Of a DNA stretch of 64,000 bases, positions 50,401 to 54,938 are shown one piece after another. The stretch lies in the IMG/VR virus record IMGVR_UViG_3300044732_001099, positions 1 to 64,000 of that record. One strand, given 5' to 3'. Made by a program: the position numbers and the translations under genes. The stretch comes from a virus. The notes under the pieces are model-generated. The model had not been told where the DNA came from, did no database searches, and saw only the letters and a list, made by a program, of their open reading frames with translations. Every line of letters begins with the position of its first letter. Position 1 is the stretch's first letter.

Positions 50401-51995
50401 CAATGGATATGCTTAGAGGCGAAGAAGCAATGCGTGGTGTAAATACTAAAGACGCAAGAGAGCATGTAGAAAACTATATCAACAGACAGATTTATGGTAA
50501 TCTTCCAGAAATGCCTAAAGTAATGCTTGGCAACATATCTGTAAATATTGACTACATGTTAGATGCTAGTAATAGATTCATAAATATGGCGCATCTTGCT
50601 ATTAAACCTGGTGTTGCAATGAAAAACGTAGTAGCTACAACATCTAAACTTTTAATCAATGCTTTAATAAATCAGATTTCAGGCAAGAACTTTAATATAG
50701 CTAATGTTACTCGTGCTGTAGAGCAAATGTTTTCTAATGGTGAAAAAATACGAGCATTAAATGAAAAGTATCAGATTGTAAACATGAGTGAAAAAGATTT
50801 GATTAATCACTTCCAACATGTAGTAAGTAAAGCAAATGCTACTGAACCAGATGCTCAGATGATACTTAACTGGTTTGGTGATTATTACAATCAGCTTATT
50901 GGCGGTATTGCTCAAATGATTAACGATGGCACTTATGATGCACACGATGAGGAAGGCAATTACGATGAAACCAAAGACAAAAGATTTGAAGGTGAAGATG
51001 GTGAGTATATCAAAAACGCTATTATTGAACAACAATACAAAGAAGGATATCATGTTCTTGATAATGGCAAAATGACACACGCATACACTCAAAGACAAGA
51101 GAACCATGTAAAATTGCAAGTGCAAAGATTTGTTGGTGAGTTAACTGATCCTAAATACAAAAACTTAGCATCAAGTTATTCATTTGTTCGTGCTGCATCA
51201 TCAATGAGAAGCTATATGTACAACGTAGCACAAGCATGGTGGAAAAACCCTAGTCAAACAGTACATCTTGGTGGTTTTAAAGTAATTGAGGTTGATGGTA
51301 AAAAAGAACCTGTTTGGGCACCAGAACTTACAGAGGGTATGATTAACACATTAATTTATTGCGCTAAAGGTTTGAGAAATGCTGTAAAAACAGGTACATT
51401 TGATGATTATAAAAACATGTCTAGTTTCCAAAAGCGTAATCTTATAGCAATGGCTACGTTTACAGGTATCATGGCCGGTGTTTATCTTCTAGCTGATTCA
51501 ATGTTATACGATGAAGATAGAAAGAAAGTTAAAAAATACCGTTATGAAAAAGACCCTAAAACAGGTAAACGTAAAAGAGTAGATATTGATGAGCCTTGGA
51601 TTTCTGAAAGATTACTATCTATGTTGTACGATACAAAATATGATATGCCACTAAAAGGTGATTTGTCTATGACTGAAATGTTTGCCAAAAACATACTTTT
51701 AAAAGGTGTTGAAGAACAATTGTCATATGTATCTCCATACAGAATGTTCCAAGATATAGGCAATATGCCATCAACTCACATTATGCAAGCTGATAATGTA
51801 GCTCAAACATTTGTTTCTACATTGATGTTGCCTTGGACATTATACCAACAGCAAGATATTGAAGGCCTTACTAATGAACTTGATGAATATTTCTACGATT
51901 TAAGTAAGAATATGCCTCTTGGTGGTGGTTACCGTGACATACATGACACATACGATTACATGTTAAATTATATTGGTGAATCAACTAAAAAATAA
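29484..51995 (+). CDS. Giant polyvalent virion protein: SF1 helicase, metallopeptidase motifs and crAss-type RNA polymerase
   Basis: One uninterrupted 7503-residue frame. Hydrophobic Gly/Ala stretches lie at about 335-420 and 590-610. An SF1-type helicase has Walker A GYGGVGKST (1476-1484), DE (1552-1553), GDTLQ (1596-1600), FRRN (1642-1645) and LTAVSRAS (1763-1770). A charged low-complexity linker spans about 1835-1950. HEISH is at 2486-2490. The RNA polymerase part has FDGQSFNNPF (3874-3883), KKHAGF (3921-3926), RTPSGPG (4648-4654), the DxDxD centre DQDVD (4685-4689, in GSDQDVDQF), GPFANAQ (4803-4809) and AATDNPK (4863-4869), the same order as in crAss-like virion polymerases (usual centre DFDID). 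An SH3-like 'YEVGDMIHFPDGIVGIV' is near 5974, HEFAH at 6095-6099, and a membrane segment near 7316-7336. Polymerase would transcribe early genes after ejection; other roles are inferred. Confidence 0.85.
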   Translation: MAGPDPNNNNLPEQTNNNPEPQKQQFVDPITLKLNNITEYEAKELGWTVVPMTLEDSYRVNQPSIGNMSPMQYQKLYRTYMEEDMYEAALSRRYDQNRDASYDFLQSIRRPAESKPGLPIQAHPKAWGISPENASKYQYVDSQKRLSEIGYEYGLRGTRRQVLNNEQIAESRKKYFDPKANGGLGEFKSIEAYQRSNHFGSPYRYAEDGTKKMLVMDNANKMWVEVDEDDVIAGNQLRSTWGTKEKDSGFFQHVSDSFYNGTVDLTTNMWGSMVETMGTMGKFMSGSDDVNSWQKWGRSVQNYGNAQKSKISEAAENEGMFGSWRAGFGTVSNMLPQLAAQAGIGFLTGGASAYVQALGKGGQFAARMMNGAPHMFGAIYAANGMNEEGKAAGLSDNDRMFMNLLAGGTVFAAEKFTSKFLGATGIADGFANKASREIVEQNMAKGTSEVMKKFAPTIISKTASAAEKEAAKEAASSTLGRYYLNGLKTVVATGKLGKNLGQNLLNGTQRLLSAPIRFGYTTTPKTLMGRTRGFVASAWEEGWEEEIEKRMNYWFKEAYNAGMIGIDGPDKYATPGKGMFDNTVHSKPYDEFFAGAIGGGIMGAIFGGRMKRNFSDKHAIEYALQFGGDFDKAYDALVSWKERVGFDSKITDPSDNFLSMFPETERKDIKSRNDIAFEALVEDVRAASQIIKTFKLTDPDKISRIAGGDMRLLTDTVDNLVNAKKLSTEIEGLKVQLQNTKPEDVNYKELERQIQEKEVDLKQVSKLADDVLSGKAIENYRAQTFVRGLLVNNEYNNLYNSIENETDPEVKRQKAQKAFDDSINNAETRDLWKDQEKALNLIYNSREILEQFKQSKATIEERTKQSNDFVGEFDSIDFNNPDSIIEVLQKVNGNHLQEIVGKKIDDISKKINDEREKIQVELDNDFNSVREKFGFDDVTFDDLYNKTGNDEIDAAIDEVLGKKKDKVERFSSLNGVDNEVKNAKTLLKNRGAVKYVPGGGIDTRTGEWNNGDYFTQQANQRKYKKVNKDVETEIDEKTFVSMQDAAKAQGKDSFEYNGEMFIAEDSNQIKVDGKKAVDRSTLVDDSQLFDFLEIDDVNELFLKMPTVGGMNIREELNKIAKEYDETKVLTAQMKEKLKEINKNITDQEEMLSVYKWAKMLSENKILSPVQEEYMDMQTFNEVNLPAYINKLAVDRSYFMNVAVSTLSKDDRDNKLNELKDNVIKMQAHVYNELVAELNGDDIVVNGQTVKFPGEISLDSSETEVMQAYQWMHYFIQNLTPDQKNEFKGAFDKFWSAKVESKDTVPSAQEQGMFLEGFDLMLDFEAFKNGYTTSKYYNKNNSYRELFYYHAINMMMNVDPMIAFGAISNVIDAVDASQKFELDKSKYPAGDHTAEQIMNVMIGITHLSENIKRNEANPDVAFIELLDHVKSTMKIGASREGRSNKAKGLYERVKNSSTGKYNTNGKHIKDNVMSFFGYGGVGKSTFVIKTLSEIALSLGKKNFVFIAPNIEQKNILENTVKNIFPKGVHAEFYLVSDFVKKQDQYKDYVIFADEISLYSDEEKNSIAFNYSKIGGKKISTVDNVGFIDESNTVFLLGDTLQAPPSGEIYDNSPRIEQFTQHGFNITSVKRSSFIEIYKIQTEFRRNAKNNELGPPQLFGYSYSEDDNVKKGVKLNNDKDGFLAESKAAVESGIGYIIVHSEKEYNDIINDISPDKHDRVFLMTQLNKSPQGRTLVGEVYVYMPYSTTDTKSQYNNNKLYNMYMLTAVSRASQFVSVYTGDGLGNKNSVKVSEDKIESFDDSVEAKVERKQQLWNRVSGVVKGLTAVKAVPAPVKNTNKPKAPVVQTDDLNQQEEAPKENAAANNTKGKGVKSNSNSPKKTTQVKTNNRKRKTTNKNKKQYEEQQETPEEETNEPVTAYEQNVSNQGDMPEDELNNLDGNQDTDTDHSNIESSIDNGEFGLTLKTGENNVNLVTTFVNGNPFVVVVGGTYRDKNGKIIKVTRIISNDDGTYSVKTSELKMVIPLEKFSELALSPSIDILDKYENALISFTQSGILTLFGKTIGYTPAMGPLTDKKALAAKYQEMANTTAMLYKNLGQRFEVKIDIVKGMPTVDWNGSVNTAFPYVLQVSIDNGKGFEYFTTHYLQDPQRANKTVPDNPQQENLEVYNNTLFGIVEKLYNSNRTEFYTSATKNNISASSFIGFHKDIPVMSYSQVKDMVGMYGMELTETFQGVNKNGIAETYAIAHFGNKDNGQKIIFQSVTASNMNDEQKNLMLNEVNRMRGILQNAVNQILPNEAVNKQALQGTDSIFAFNNSFALLNNAVIAQKLYTEKDAENKTTIEERLKLRLEVLNDLAAFLYPVKMLYPYKHESLVSQFRLNTKLQSGKEVTGIEYMSTVKGLFLRMPVMDISAGILLDDTKGLASKITNQQELENYTSSFAEIQSELEDILGEGIQLGIIKSDLYHGFVDKLGKIHMNMHNSAFNPKTLSHEISHYVSEFLITDEYQAVLFDEVDKKYGVTQKQGNWRNDLDARRTVAEHLADDGERYKSDRRNLKGISKVMRSFFDWFNRFMSRIGIINDKINDFYYDLYVAKKYKSLSGMALNTVRDEMPYDSLYSRIIYDDSSFNTVANNFFYDNQIARQVANNVAEIAAKEVIMPSMNRRMFLDGAMSFTDMINRIENNSREKVMYDTDENGNTIYKEQVINGKSMFLPVIRELTVDYTRPFLRWNYNATDENGNSVTGLHLQYYDESIKGYKTAVPNSQGVFFTEKRQREEFRRLLQKSVDEFEIETVNGLVSVVDKTVEGKMKLKGIISNKDKVLYKNAMLLNSKVFKAMINRIFPSLDVDTIINRDGQVRYSDILESLIRVQDANIRKNEEDTNPMDKQSDIMKLMLNTIPVYQFLPDGSVVEMRGKKLNYEVANKILTDIHSNLWIGNSQDGIEAFAKSMEMFINSKMMNNTNPTELNSDAKFISAYSIYKTYFDPQAKQRTDKYYYPSHTRIYNWNKQLSNKTRGTKDYQDALDRFYAEYLTAVNTEKESDETIRKQTPLTKDEFELNIAKRSKLSETILNSVITHFGSLTSNKFENVKKYGKGKRTTFVSMAKQSSSAHDTKLKLEQSIISNLQINGGLMPDRYVDLFINRKRPLKVKEGQEKANSYFTMTDRGIRYRHKTNDSSDLGVIIMPMENGKFRNMTPNEINKLTQYAKGAQTNISGIIRKVFTDFFNMSKSSTAKNAAKVLSVPKVGSNAHGIETLSDVLAPLIASMYVYTVERTVDPNQITAKQPVYPLYNQALQNTAKDSGQKENYGKITDSTIDSILDKDAGSNILKDGEEYFFPTGFYKELQALAEIMTYNENNPTILSLDGRRKLYTIGNSHNFNYKFSNGKNDALVEKFEEVVKGPHTNPNARGNKILNPILERKGVISSTPYMMGIDSTGKTAELKNMTVQDNLHAALANFTKNENQKALTYNISPVLIPVNNGGNRGRQHLFEVRLGHFNGNGNGFLTKQTIDNVDTFKLDVRNITSQLKRGFAIKEEAQVHSINRWMNFLMNPANNKITNNASSYFASLGLGLSPIDTTIPGWKAQRDATVAKLVEYLKNYDAWIIDDDVVGFEGSGLRLGSDFLIIKANKNDKGGRLYLGHDASMMNKVLTRNEDGTQKFRSIAQQLFNYSNYNNTVTIDVDDNNQITFALHEVLRTDDFNNEQIYVNYIDNLGLTQTYMFTDDDLQKIVDSLFEKHYKETNEIALADGYKMTSENVFDLYPYEDEIKVVDGINIYGTTPSVIWKGLIIGHAMVNYFSDHAIEGTEANHLSSVVYENETGSIAYGVNRNKRALSHTSTGFTPSFKTHNGMDEESRIMIIKDLKVNASISTLLGEINKEHIVFDGQSFNNPFSMEMYFNSIGGNNGSLNRRIQKSIAQQFNYKDGSTFLKKHAGFIVSKSMMDSSVDMANMFEYMLNPALRLVIKGEDLNKISFLKKSDIDNLANDSLYQRYLIYFDQSATETALKQTLSNINSKFGNLKTMLEGSLKYKNNAPAVDSILADWKNSQFNDTIVGQYDFIGKVLADTNNQGMLSQEGEKDHSRAIEMLVDFYADYRAKNPDTYKTKYPYLSSIQFTGNKKDQTKDFEMPFVAFNKSAGATHSDANGQFNQGRPMPMFVKDGDAAPTNFYELVDYWKNQTEDAPYDKWTYMFDNTQEITQLNPEREIDDNEESPMVQAMSIILANPNSLNTGLAQEIATDLSSLMRVGLENVMRFITNEGKWSEDVDQRIKDLKIQTGAISSETGVGLSNKEIATIENFVKSKIKKSMSQSDDTTMLSEIISDDQISLNVSHGAVTRAQQYVAAFLRKEAVKRKVDAMRLVQAGGNFIDIVEHKETGEVFMLAEAYKHAAKMGVSFDSLFDVNSVRGLKHTTIDTKPDLSVEQLAQVRAIDTIMNQAIAENPANEKQIKKDFSRIKMKYLAEQNLLDVSKGEAIVPAVMFKKFNIPGNVGLNEIFRLYGKKDGIVSETNLMEASSDYNATKELIQNYVNDNISFEMKYNSNGKPRVEVLYNENQSGLNTYFEMMFVDGLNKYLKDNYKKFGSIYAKVDKEMELKHGDSYRAMKEGSLEKSVEDIKQELRTRLAEESTAFAQSEITNLVDKYTDAITSVAITLKDNIGMRTPSGPGSGFINNIVGFINDASSVGYVNTIKNLIDGSDQDVDQFTIYYLSSTMLDSGKMSILEYNNWKDKQKKDGNYNVLSDEEAKVINNRLIRHLQRYYSDPLNAELTMAAIDLDPVKKAADGTYRELFKDGDLAHNIGHSFVYRNIAMDGQAVGPFANAQKLQTLLYSGYSMNQRRGIDSSIYNFKINKVENAIGQLEDEYSKVPVYMEMLINAATDNPKLLILGAMNITMNNADMASAMMFAPKDIHDYMRSMPGNENMNEVDAVLNFLKLDANKDIFNYVKSNSGMYNGGFSRSYYNTAYNYYKKLQAHGSEYEEQYKNNLNKNSDIFDSMVSFLINNVGYDEAFINTAIATAQTENKGDVLLSMIRNININNISKEISKKHNILKNVLDNFIVNNLDEITDNEFKAEIEKALNSKDVQASYDIVNSIASMSPIDNLANINEESKALSEKYKQFFKDLKSYKDNLKKNKNLARKTDPSYINEVYLVTKYAMLGDIMSDLVKVANINQFKQSKAYDQKKFENDFTFATGYTIDELIGIYDRFNSWKKDNGESSTIGDYFDANPNEKKPIEAVRDTAFKTKAHTMAQVDFSYMRDSIESPVTGEVINYYEDYHKIFDFASILLSRPDVMESFRASQMFKDINSSIFNIESTEIQSMIDTITDNIAYDILPEAKSIVLKEEISKYFVHLYLSEINNNGFESKVKEDIFKALEKFNILTLPMTAGLATSNGMMHNIGNPIGVRNFISNFPEFFDTVIRQSEMQRLKEMGSKFTAQDLESAYEFIDRIEKYSYNRMDYLEVQKSRVQNANENEMLRDGFNKLSNETQTLLSLYHILKNQFDTSRSFFGEVLPKKFLIDYSKFLKEVLPTKEISQDLNNISDMILSNTSLDLLKNEKRIYKDGKEFSQAPAAWYGVAKHYKKTIQTQKSKVGTTIRTFALATTNGINGVALTQGSATRTSLSNVVPFDSVINMYNDTDAMGNPITISLSYTPTILRNLNIPMSFSLDLRPHAYIKNILHGHLENDIQNAIKRQTQEGVELTPQDVLQIVNDVMSRDLNNVYNKKGIPALQDKATAMDMENLIRNNVFNITVNSILQKHGPNADAVLQSLDGKMLKDEYYYSDIAPSYTLHAALNMLKAEGKPFTIENLRAIESIPSIEMFSDTYGVQSNEDAPLVNLLGTFGNYFTRENARDSGYVVAVNMKGPNGVGTKDLFYEAAKEIFQDTSLKNDQLNTLLANILIADSIGMSTADMKNRINSLSTVSTSNIDLLKEVAFKTYYKHVDRNIDEDISKRHSTKYHNINKSIAEGKTTELFGSIKTTVETLQRYQETPYEVGDMIHFPDGIVGIVTNVTSENNVNYVINHKLTDNRNIFNAQRAIVSLENIMQKNNTRFALDGFVRTIAGIMPNVEYRYVNDEEARQIQRSEHDSVSFYQDGIVYINVDKADRGVAIHEFAHPLTLAMQIEKPELFNAIAQQVSQSSVMDYVRKMYKDDLDTEEAMILEAIPTYIQFRYYARLAHEMSPEERANWEMFFAEAGSIFKEALIGDVNAESSIDNVDFKTADLNSISDAILNDMLKGKEFVVRNKEAFNIARFLPYTMRASSASSVKNINLTNIDTLFQRKSHNTKDDKARRQIMDSIQGNTFSGLSGTYDLTMRNKDFYDSNGNYDQKRKEKFITQIVENEMAFYGGIEKNIIQFLDELQTLEPLAAAKQSLFASWNKRYDLPNATEVQKEQLTQNVQKMMNKLGYNPNLDQAMMLSDAEKTLGLKLPNGVKLDNTIVIVHNIGKPAQEISILNVSPEYLSNHGMEKNNIAAAFIGENLTNKEKKRAKKLQKVTLSNDNGHIEAVKTAVIAMAIKKSSPGTVIRKVGAMHVNGSNISVRSRDVDDTIRQIELLVDNVPQLRDNLEVDIRDIVSDKSLYNMDLYKVPVGTRLLNYFRTLISTLKPNDNYKKSVQNTIDQGIKVFENGDNSFYQDIQKAVFGRIMHLAEELDSDVAKAANEEYQFLLQTYRELTGYNEINTQRFNELSFDEKLIQTADRWTGQIRTWLFDQVDLASRKGVDEMVPFNKELNKRTKTLNTLSGNILNYGLDKTHDLFKPLFKKATGYDQNGKEVPISTHEIHCDINDAETARALANKEITTEQFEFGKWLADSMYEEFVQYVMTVERKNISQRANMTEVELRAAAENEVARRYKRGMMPVFVRSTGSALSEGKLMDALNMYMKNAGRFIGGALYEEFTQTEDAEYQKESFRKLMSPFWNQFQNAELYGGSFRMKLLGLDLKVRNQDRSLEVIAPELQNSLSYNLQNIGNYTMMASKRTKHMQRAVASANIAMDMLRGEEAMRGVNTKDAREHVENYINRQIYGNLPEMPKVMLGNISVNIDYMLDASNRFINMAHLAIKPGVAMKNVVATTSKLLINALINQISGKNFNIANVTRAVEQMFSNGEKIRALNEKYQIVNMSEKDLINHFQHVVSKANATEPDAQMILNWFGDYYNQLIGGIAQMINDGTYDAHDEEGNYDETKDKRFEGEDGEYIKNAIIEQQYKEGYHVLDNGKMTHAYTQRQENHVKLQVQRFVGELTDPKYKNLASSYSFVRAASSMRSYMYNVAQAWWKNPSQTVHLGGFKVIEVDGKKEPVWAPELTEGMINTLIYCAKGLRNAVKTGTFDDYKNMSSFQKRNLIAMATFTGIMAGVYLLADSMLYDEDRKKVKKYRYEKDPKTGKRKRVDIDEPWISERLLSMLYDTKYDMPLKGDLSMTEMFAKNILLKGVEEQLSYVSPYRMFQDIGNMPSTHIMQADNVAQTFVSTLMLPWTLYQQQDIEGLTNELDEYFYDLSKNMPLGGGYRDIHDTYDYMLNYIGESTKK

Positions 51996-51998
51996 AAT

Positions 51999-53282
51999 AT
52001 GCCAACTCTAATTTCAAACGAAAACTATGCGATACGCTGGGACAAGACAGAATGTAACCAGTATACCATATCAAACATATCAAGTGTTTACAATGCCAAC
52101 GTAGTCATAACAGACGAAACTGGCACATACACGGAAACATTTAATCTTGCTCCTGATGGGTCAAACACTGTAGTTTTGCCTGGAGATGGTGTGTTTAAGT
52201 TGTGTGCCTATGCATTTGATTTGCCGCTTAATCCAGAAGAGCTAGAAACAACAAATGGTAAGTTATCAGTAATAACTTTTCCAATAGTAACTACTATAGG
52301 ATTAGCTCTTGTATCATCAAGATTTTACGATACAGTTTATACCACATTTGTTCCTACACCTGGTTTATTTAACTCTGTGCCTGCATCCTATCAAGGTTTT
52401 GTTGATGATTTGCAAGGATATGTTACAGCAAATGGCGGTGGAATAGTTACTATGCTTGAGCCAGGTAGTTCTTTACCAAATGTCCCAGCAAATAATAATC
52501 TATATCAACTTGTAGTTCAAGCAAATGATGTATACTTAACAGATGTAACTGGTAATTACGGAACTCCTGATGAATATGTATCTGATGCAACTTTGTATTG
52601 CGCTTACGAATATGTATTTGACGAAAACAAGCAATACGTAGCATCGTTTATAATAAATGGCACCGAAGTAGTTCCGGTAAATTCTGTTTGGAATATGTCA
52701 ACTGTTCAAGGAACGACAGAAGCAGAAACAACTATTAACACATTTTTAGGAAATGCAGGTTATTCAGTAGCGGATATTTTGTCTTTAAAAATTTACTTAG
52801 TAAACCCAAGTCCTGGAAAAGATTGTAATTTAATAACACTTACTGCAGTTGAGTTAGGCCCGGGCGAAACACAATGTGATTACATTTATGAGTTCTGTGA
52901 TTTGTATGCCTGTTTATCTAGGTTAATGAACCGTTGGCTATGCCAAGACCCATGTGCTGACAAATGTACGGCCGCTGGAGAATCTTACGAAGAAGCAAGA
53001 CGCAAGGCAGTAGAACTAAGCACTATGTTCTTTCACGCGCTAATGCCGTTGGTAACAACAGACAGACTTTGGTATCTTGGCAACTGGGATATATCAGATC
53101 AAAGACTATGCAATGTCAATAACATACTTGAGCTTTACAAAAAGATGCGCGACTATGTTAAAAACTGTGGCTTTGACTGCGGATGCGGATGCCCGGATAA
53201 CTGCGGCGACTGCCAACCATGTAACGGATATAGCTATGCACCATCTCCTTCTAACCCATCAACTCCCTGCGGATGCAAGTAA
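51999..53282 (+). CDS. Tail-region protein with Cys-rich C-terminus
   Basis: This 427-residue protein starts 3 bases after the giant gene. The first ~290 residues look beta-rich (NANVVITDETGTYTETFNL, VVLPGDGVFKLCAYAFDL), as in virion surface or adaptor proteins. The C-terminal ~140 residues are helical, with many Cys (CDLYACLSRLMNRWLCQDPCADKC) and end in a dense Cys/Gly tail (CGFDCGCGCPDNCGDCQPC). This tail may bind metal or form disulfides. The gene's last 10 bases overlap the next start. It probably builds tail appendages with its neighbours; the family is not recognised. Confidence 0.55.
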   Translation: MPTLISNENYAIRWDKTECNQYTISNISSVYNANVVITDETGTYTETFNLAPDGSNTVVLPGDGVFKLCAYAFDLPLNPEELETTNGKLSVITFPIVTTIGLALVSSRFYDTVYTTFVPTPGLFNSVPASYQGFVDDLQGYVTANGGGIVTMLEPGSSLPNVPANNNLYQLVVQANDVYLTDVTGNYGTPDEYVSDATLYCAYEYVFDENKQYVASFIINGTEVVPVNSVWNMSTVQGTTEAETTINTFLGNAGYSVADILSLKIYLVNPSPGKDCNLITLTAVELGPGETQCDYIYEFCDLYACLSRLMNRWLCQDPCADKCTAAGESYEEARRKAVELSTMFFHALMPLVTTDRLWYLGNWDISDQRLCNVNNILELYKKMRDYVKNCGFDCGCGCPDNCGDCQPCNGYSYAPSPSNPSTPCGCK

Positions 53283-53740
53283 TAACAGACTTCGATAGAC
53301 GAGTAGGCAATGTATATGAGATTGCCAACAAAGTAACACAAAACTGGGCATGCTCCTACTACGAACTTGGTAAGTGGGGCATAACCAGCAATGGCAAACA
53401 GATGCTAATGCTTCAAGATATGGGAGTGCTATATTTGTTTCTTGCTATGCTAGAGTGGAAAGCAATGGAGCATAACACATATAGTCTGACATACGATGAA
53501 AACAATTGCCCTGAGTGGAAATACCCGGGTAACTTTGTAGATGAAAAGTTTGTAGACTGCATAGTAAAGCATTTTCATTGCCAAGGCATAGACATTAGAA
53601 CAATACTAAGAAAGTTTGGTGTGCTGCCATTAGAAGGCAAGCCAGACGGTATTGACTACATGCACATTGAAAGTGGTAATCCACCTTGCGACAATAGACT
53701 ATTTCAGATTGACAAACCTTATGGAAATGATTTCGTATAA
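53273..53740 (+). CDS. Small tail-region protein
   Basis: This 155-residue protein overlaps the previous gene by 10 bases. It opens with a helix (RRVGNVYEIANKVTQNWAC), continues GITSNGKQMLMLQDMGVLYLFLAMLEW and carries Cys in CPEWKYPG, DCIVKHFHCQGID and CDNRL. By position between the Cys-tailed protein and the collar fibre it is likely a tail-appendage or adaptor protein. I recognise no family. Confidence 0.5.
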   Translation: MQVITDFDRRVGNVYEIANKVTQNWACSYYELGKWGITSNGKQMLMLQDMGVLYLFLAMLEWKAMEHNTYSLTYDENNCPEWKYPGNFVDEKFVDCIVKHFHCQGIDIRTILRKFGVLPLEGKPDGIDYMHIESGNPPCDNRLFQIDKPYGNDFV

Positions 53741-53756
53741 CTAAAAATATAAAACC

Positions 53757-54938
53757 ATGGCATTACGACAAAGAACTTATTTCTTCGACGCAGGAAACGC
53801 AGATAGGTTTAACTCTCAAGACATTCCAACAGAGCAAACAATGTCTGACTGGTGCGATTCAGTACCATTCATCAAAGAAATAACAGACCGAGCACAGCTT
53901 ACTAGAGCCGGCATTGCAAAGACTACAACTGATGCAAAAATAAATACTGGCGATAATGTAGATGCAGCCGGTGTATCTCCATTAGGATTTACATCATTTG
54001 TAAGACCGGCACAGATACCAAAAATACTTGATAGTTCATCAATAACTTGGACTAAAGTAGCAAGAGGCGGTGCAACTAATACTGATACAGGTGTAGGTAT
54101 TGAAGATTGGCGGGCAAGTTTTGATTATTCTACATTGCCAGATGTTGATACTTCTGAAGTATTGCTTGATGCAAACAAATCTGTTAGAATATTAACAGGT
54201 GGCTTTCCTTGTTCTATGACAGATGCTGAGGTTACAACTAATGCAGGAGATCCTTTAAATGACTATTTAAGTGATTTAAGAGCAGCTATAAATCAAGCTA
54301 ATCAAACTATTATTTCATTGTCTAATACTGTGTGCGATTTACAAAACAATGTAGATACACAAGTAGCATTAGGTGATGTTGTTATGTCTGTTACATCATC
54401 AGGTTCCTGGTCAGATAAATGGTTAGAACCTAATGGTGATGAAATAAGTATTGCAGCTTATCCTGATTTATATGCTATAATAGGTTTTAATTATGGAGTT
54501 CCATCTACACCAGGTTTTTTTAAGTTACCAGATTTAGTATCAGCTCCAAATAATCAAAATTATTTAAGAGCAAGAACTAATACAGGTCTTTTGTTACCAG
54601 GTAATATTAATGGTGGTTCTGTCTTAAGAACATTAGATGAAAATGATTTGCCTAAACATATTCATACTGTAACCGGAACTGCTTTATCGGCAGGAGAGCA
54701 TCAACATTCGTGGCCTGTATATGATACTAGTGGTGCTACACAAACTGGTAAAATTGATGGTCATGCAGGAAATACTGACTCACAAACATTTACTACGCCT
54801 TTAACAGGTGCGCATACACATAATTTATCAGGAACAACAGATGATTTTGGTGTAGATGTTCCAAATGAAGTATGGAACACAAACACAAACGTCACTCCAA
54901 GATATACAAATGTTTACCTTAAAATGCGCGTAAAATAA
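53757..54938 (+). CDS. Tail fibre protein with phage tail-collar domain
   Basis: In this 393-residue protein residues ~205-265 read LGDVVMSV..., then WLEPNGDEISIAAYPDLYAIIG and FNYGVPSTPGFFKLPDLV. This is the phage tail-collar domain pattern (an N-terminal 'GDV', 'PNGxxISxxxYPDLYAIIGxxYG', then 'FxLPDL'). After it comes a His-rich end (LPKHIHTVTG, SAGEHQHSW, GAHTHNLSG), typical of metal-stabilised trimeric fibre tips. It would attach to the tail and bind the host surface. It directly precedes the endolysin, with the last A of its TAA shared with the next ATG (TAATG). Confidence 0.8.
   Translation: MALRQRTYFFDAGNADRFNSQDIPTEQTMSDWCDSVPFIKEITDRAQLTRAGIAKTTTDAKINTGDNVDAAGVSPLGFTSFVRPAQIPKILDSSSITWTKVARGGATNTDTGVGIEDWRASFDYSTLPDVDTSEVLLDANKSVRILTGGFPCSMTDAEVTTNAGDPLNDYLSDLRAAINQANQTIISLSNTVCDLQNNVDTQVALGDVVMSVTSSGSWSDKWLEPNGDEISIAAYPDLYAIIGFNYGVPSTPGFFKLPDLVSAPNNQNYLRARTNTGLLLPGNINGGSVLRTLDENDLPKHIHTVTGTALSAGEHQHSWPVYDTSGATQTGKIDGHAGNTDSQTFTTPLTGAHTHNLSGTTDDFGVDVPNEVWNTNTNVTPRYTNVYLKMRVK

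Noticed and set aside
29484-51995. Possibility that the 7503-residue frame is an assembly artefact joining several genes
   Set aside because: The frame is open over 22.5 kb with ordered domains and no sign of repeats or frame changes at junctions; joining errors would hardly keep one frame throughout. It may still be cleaved as protein.
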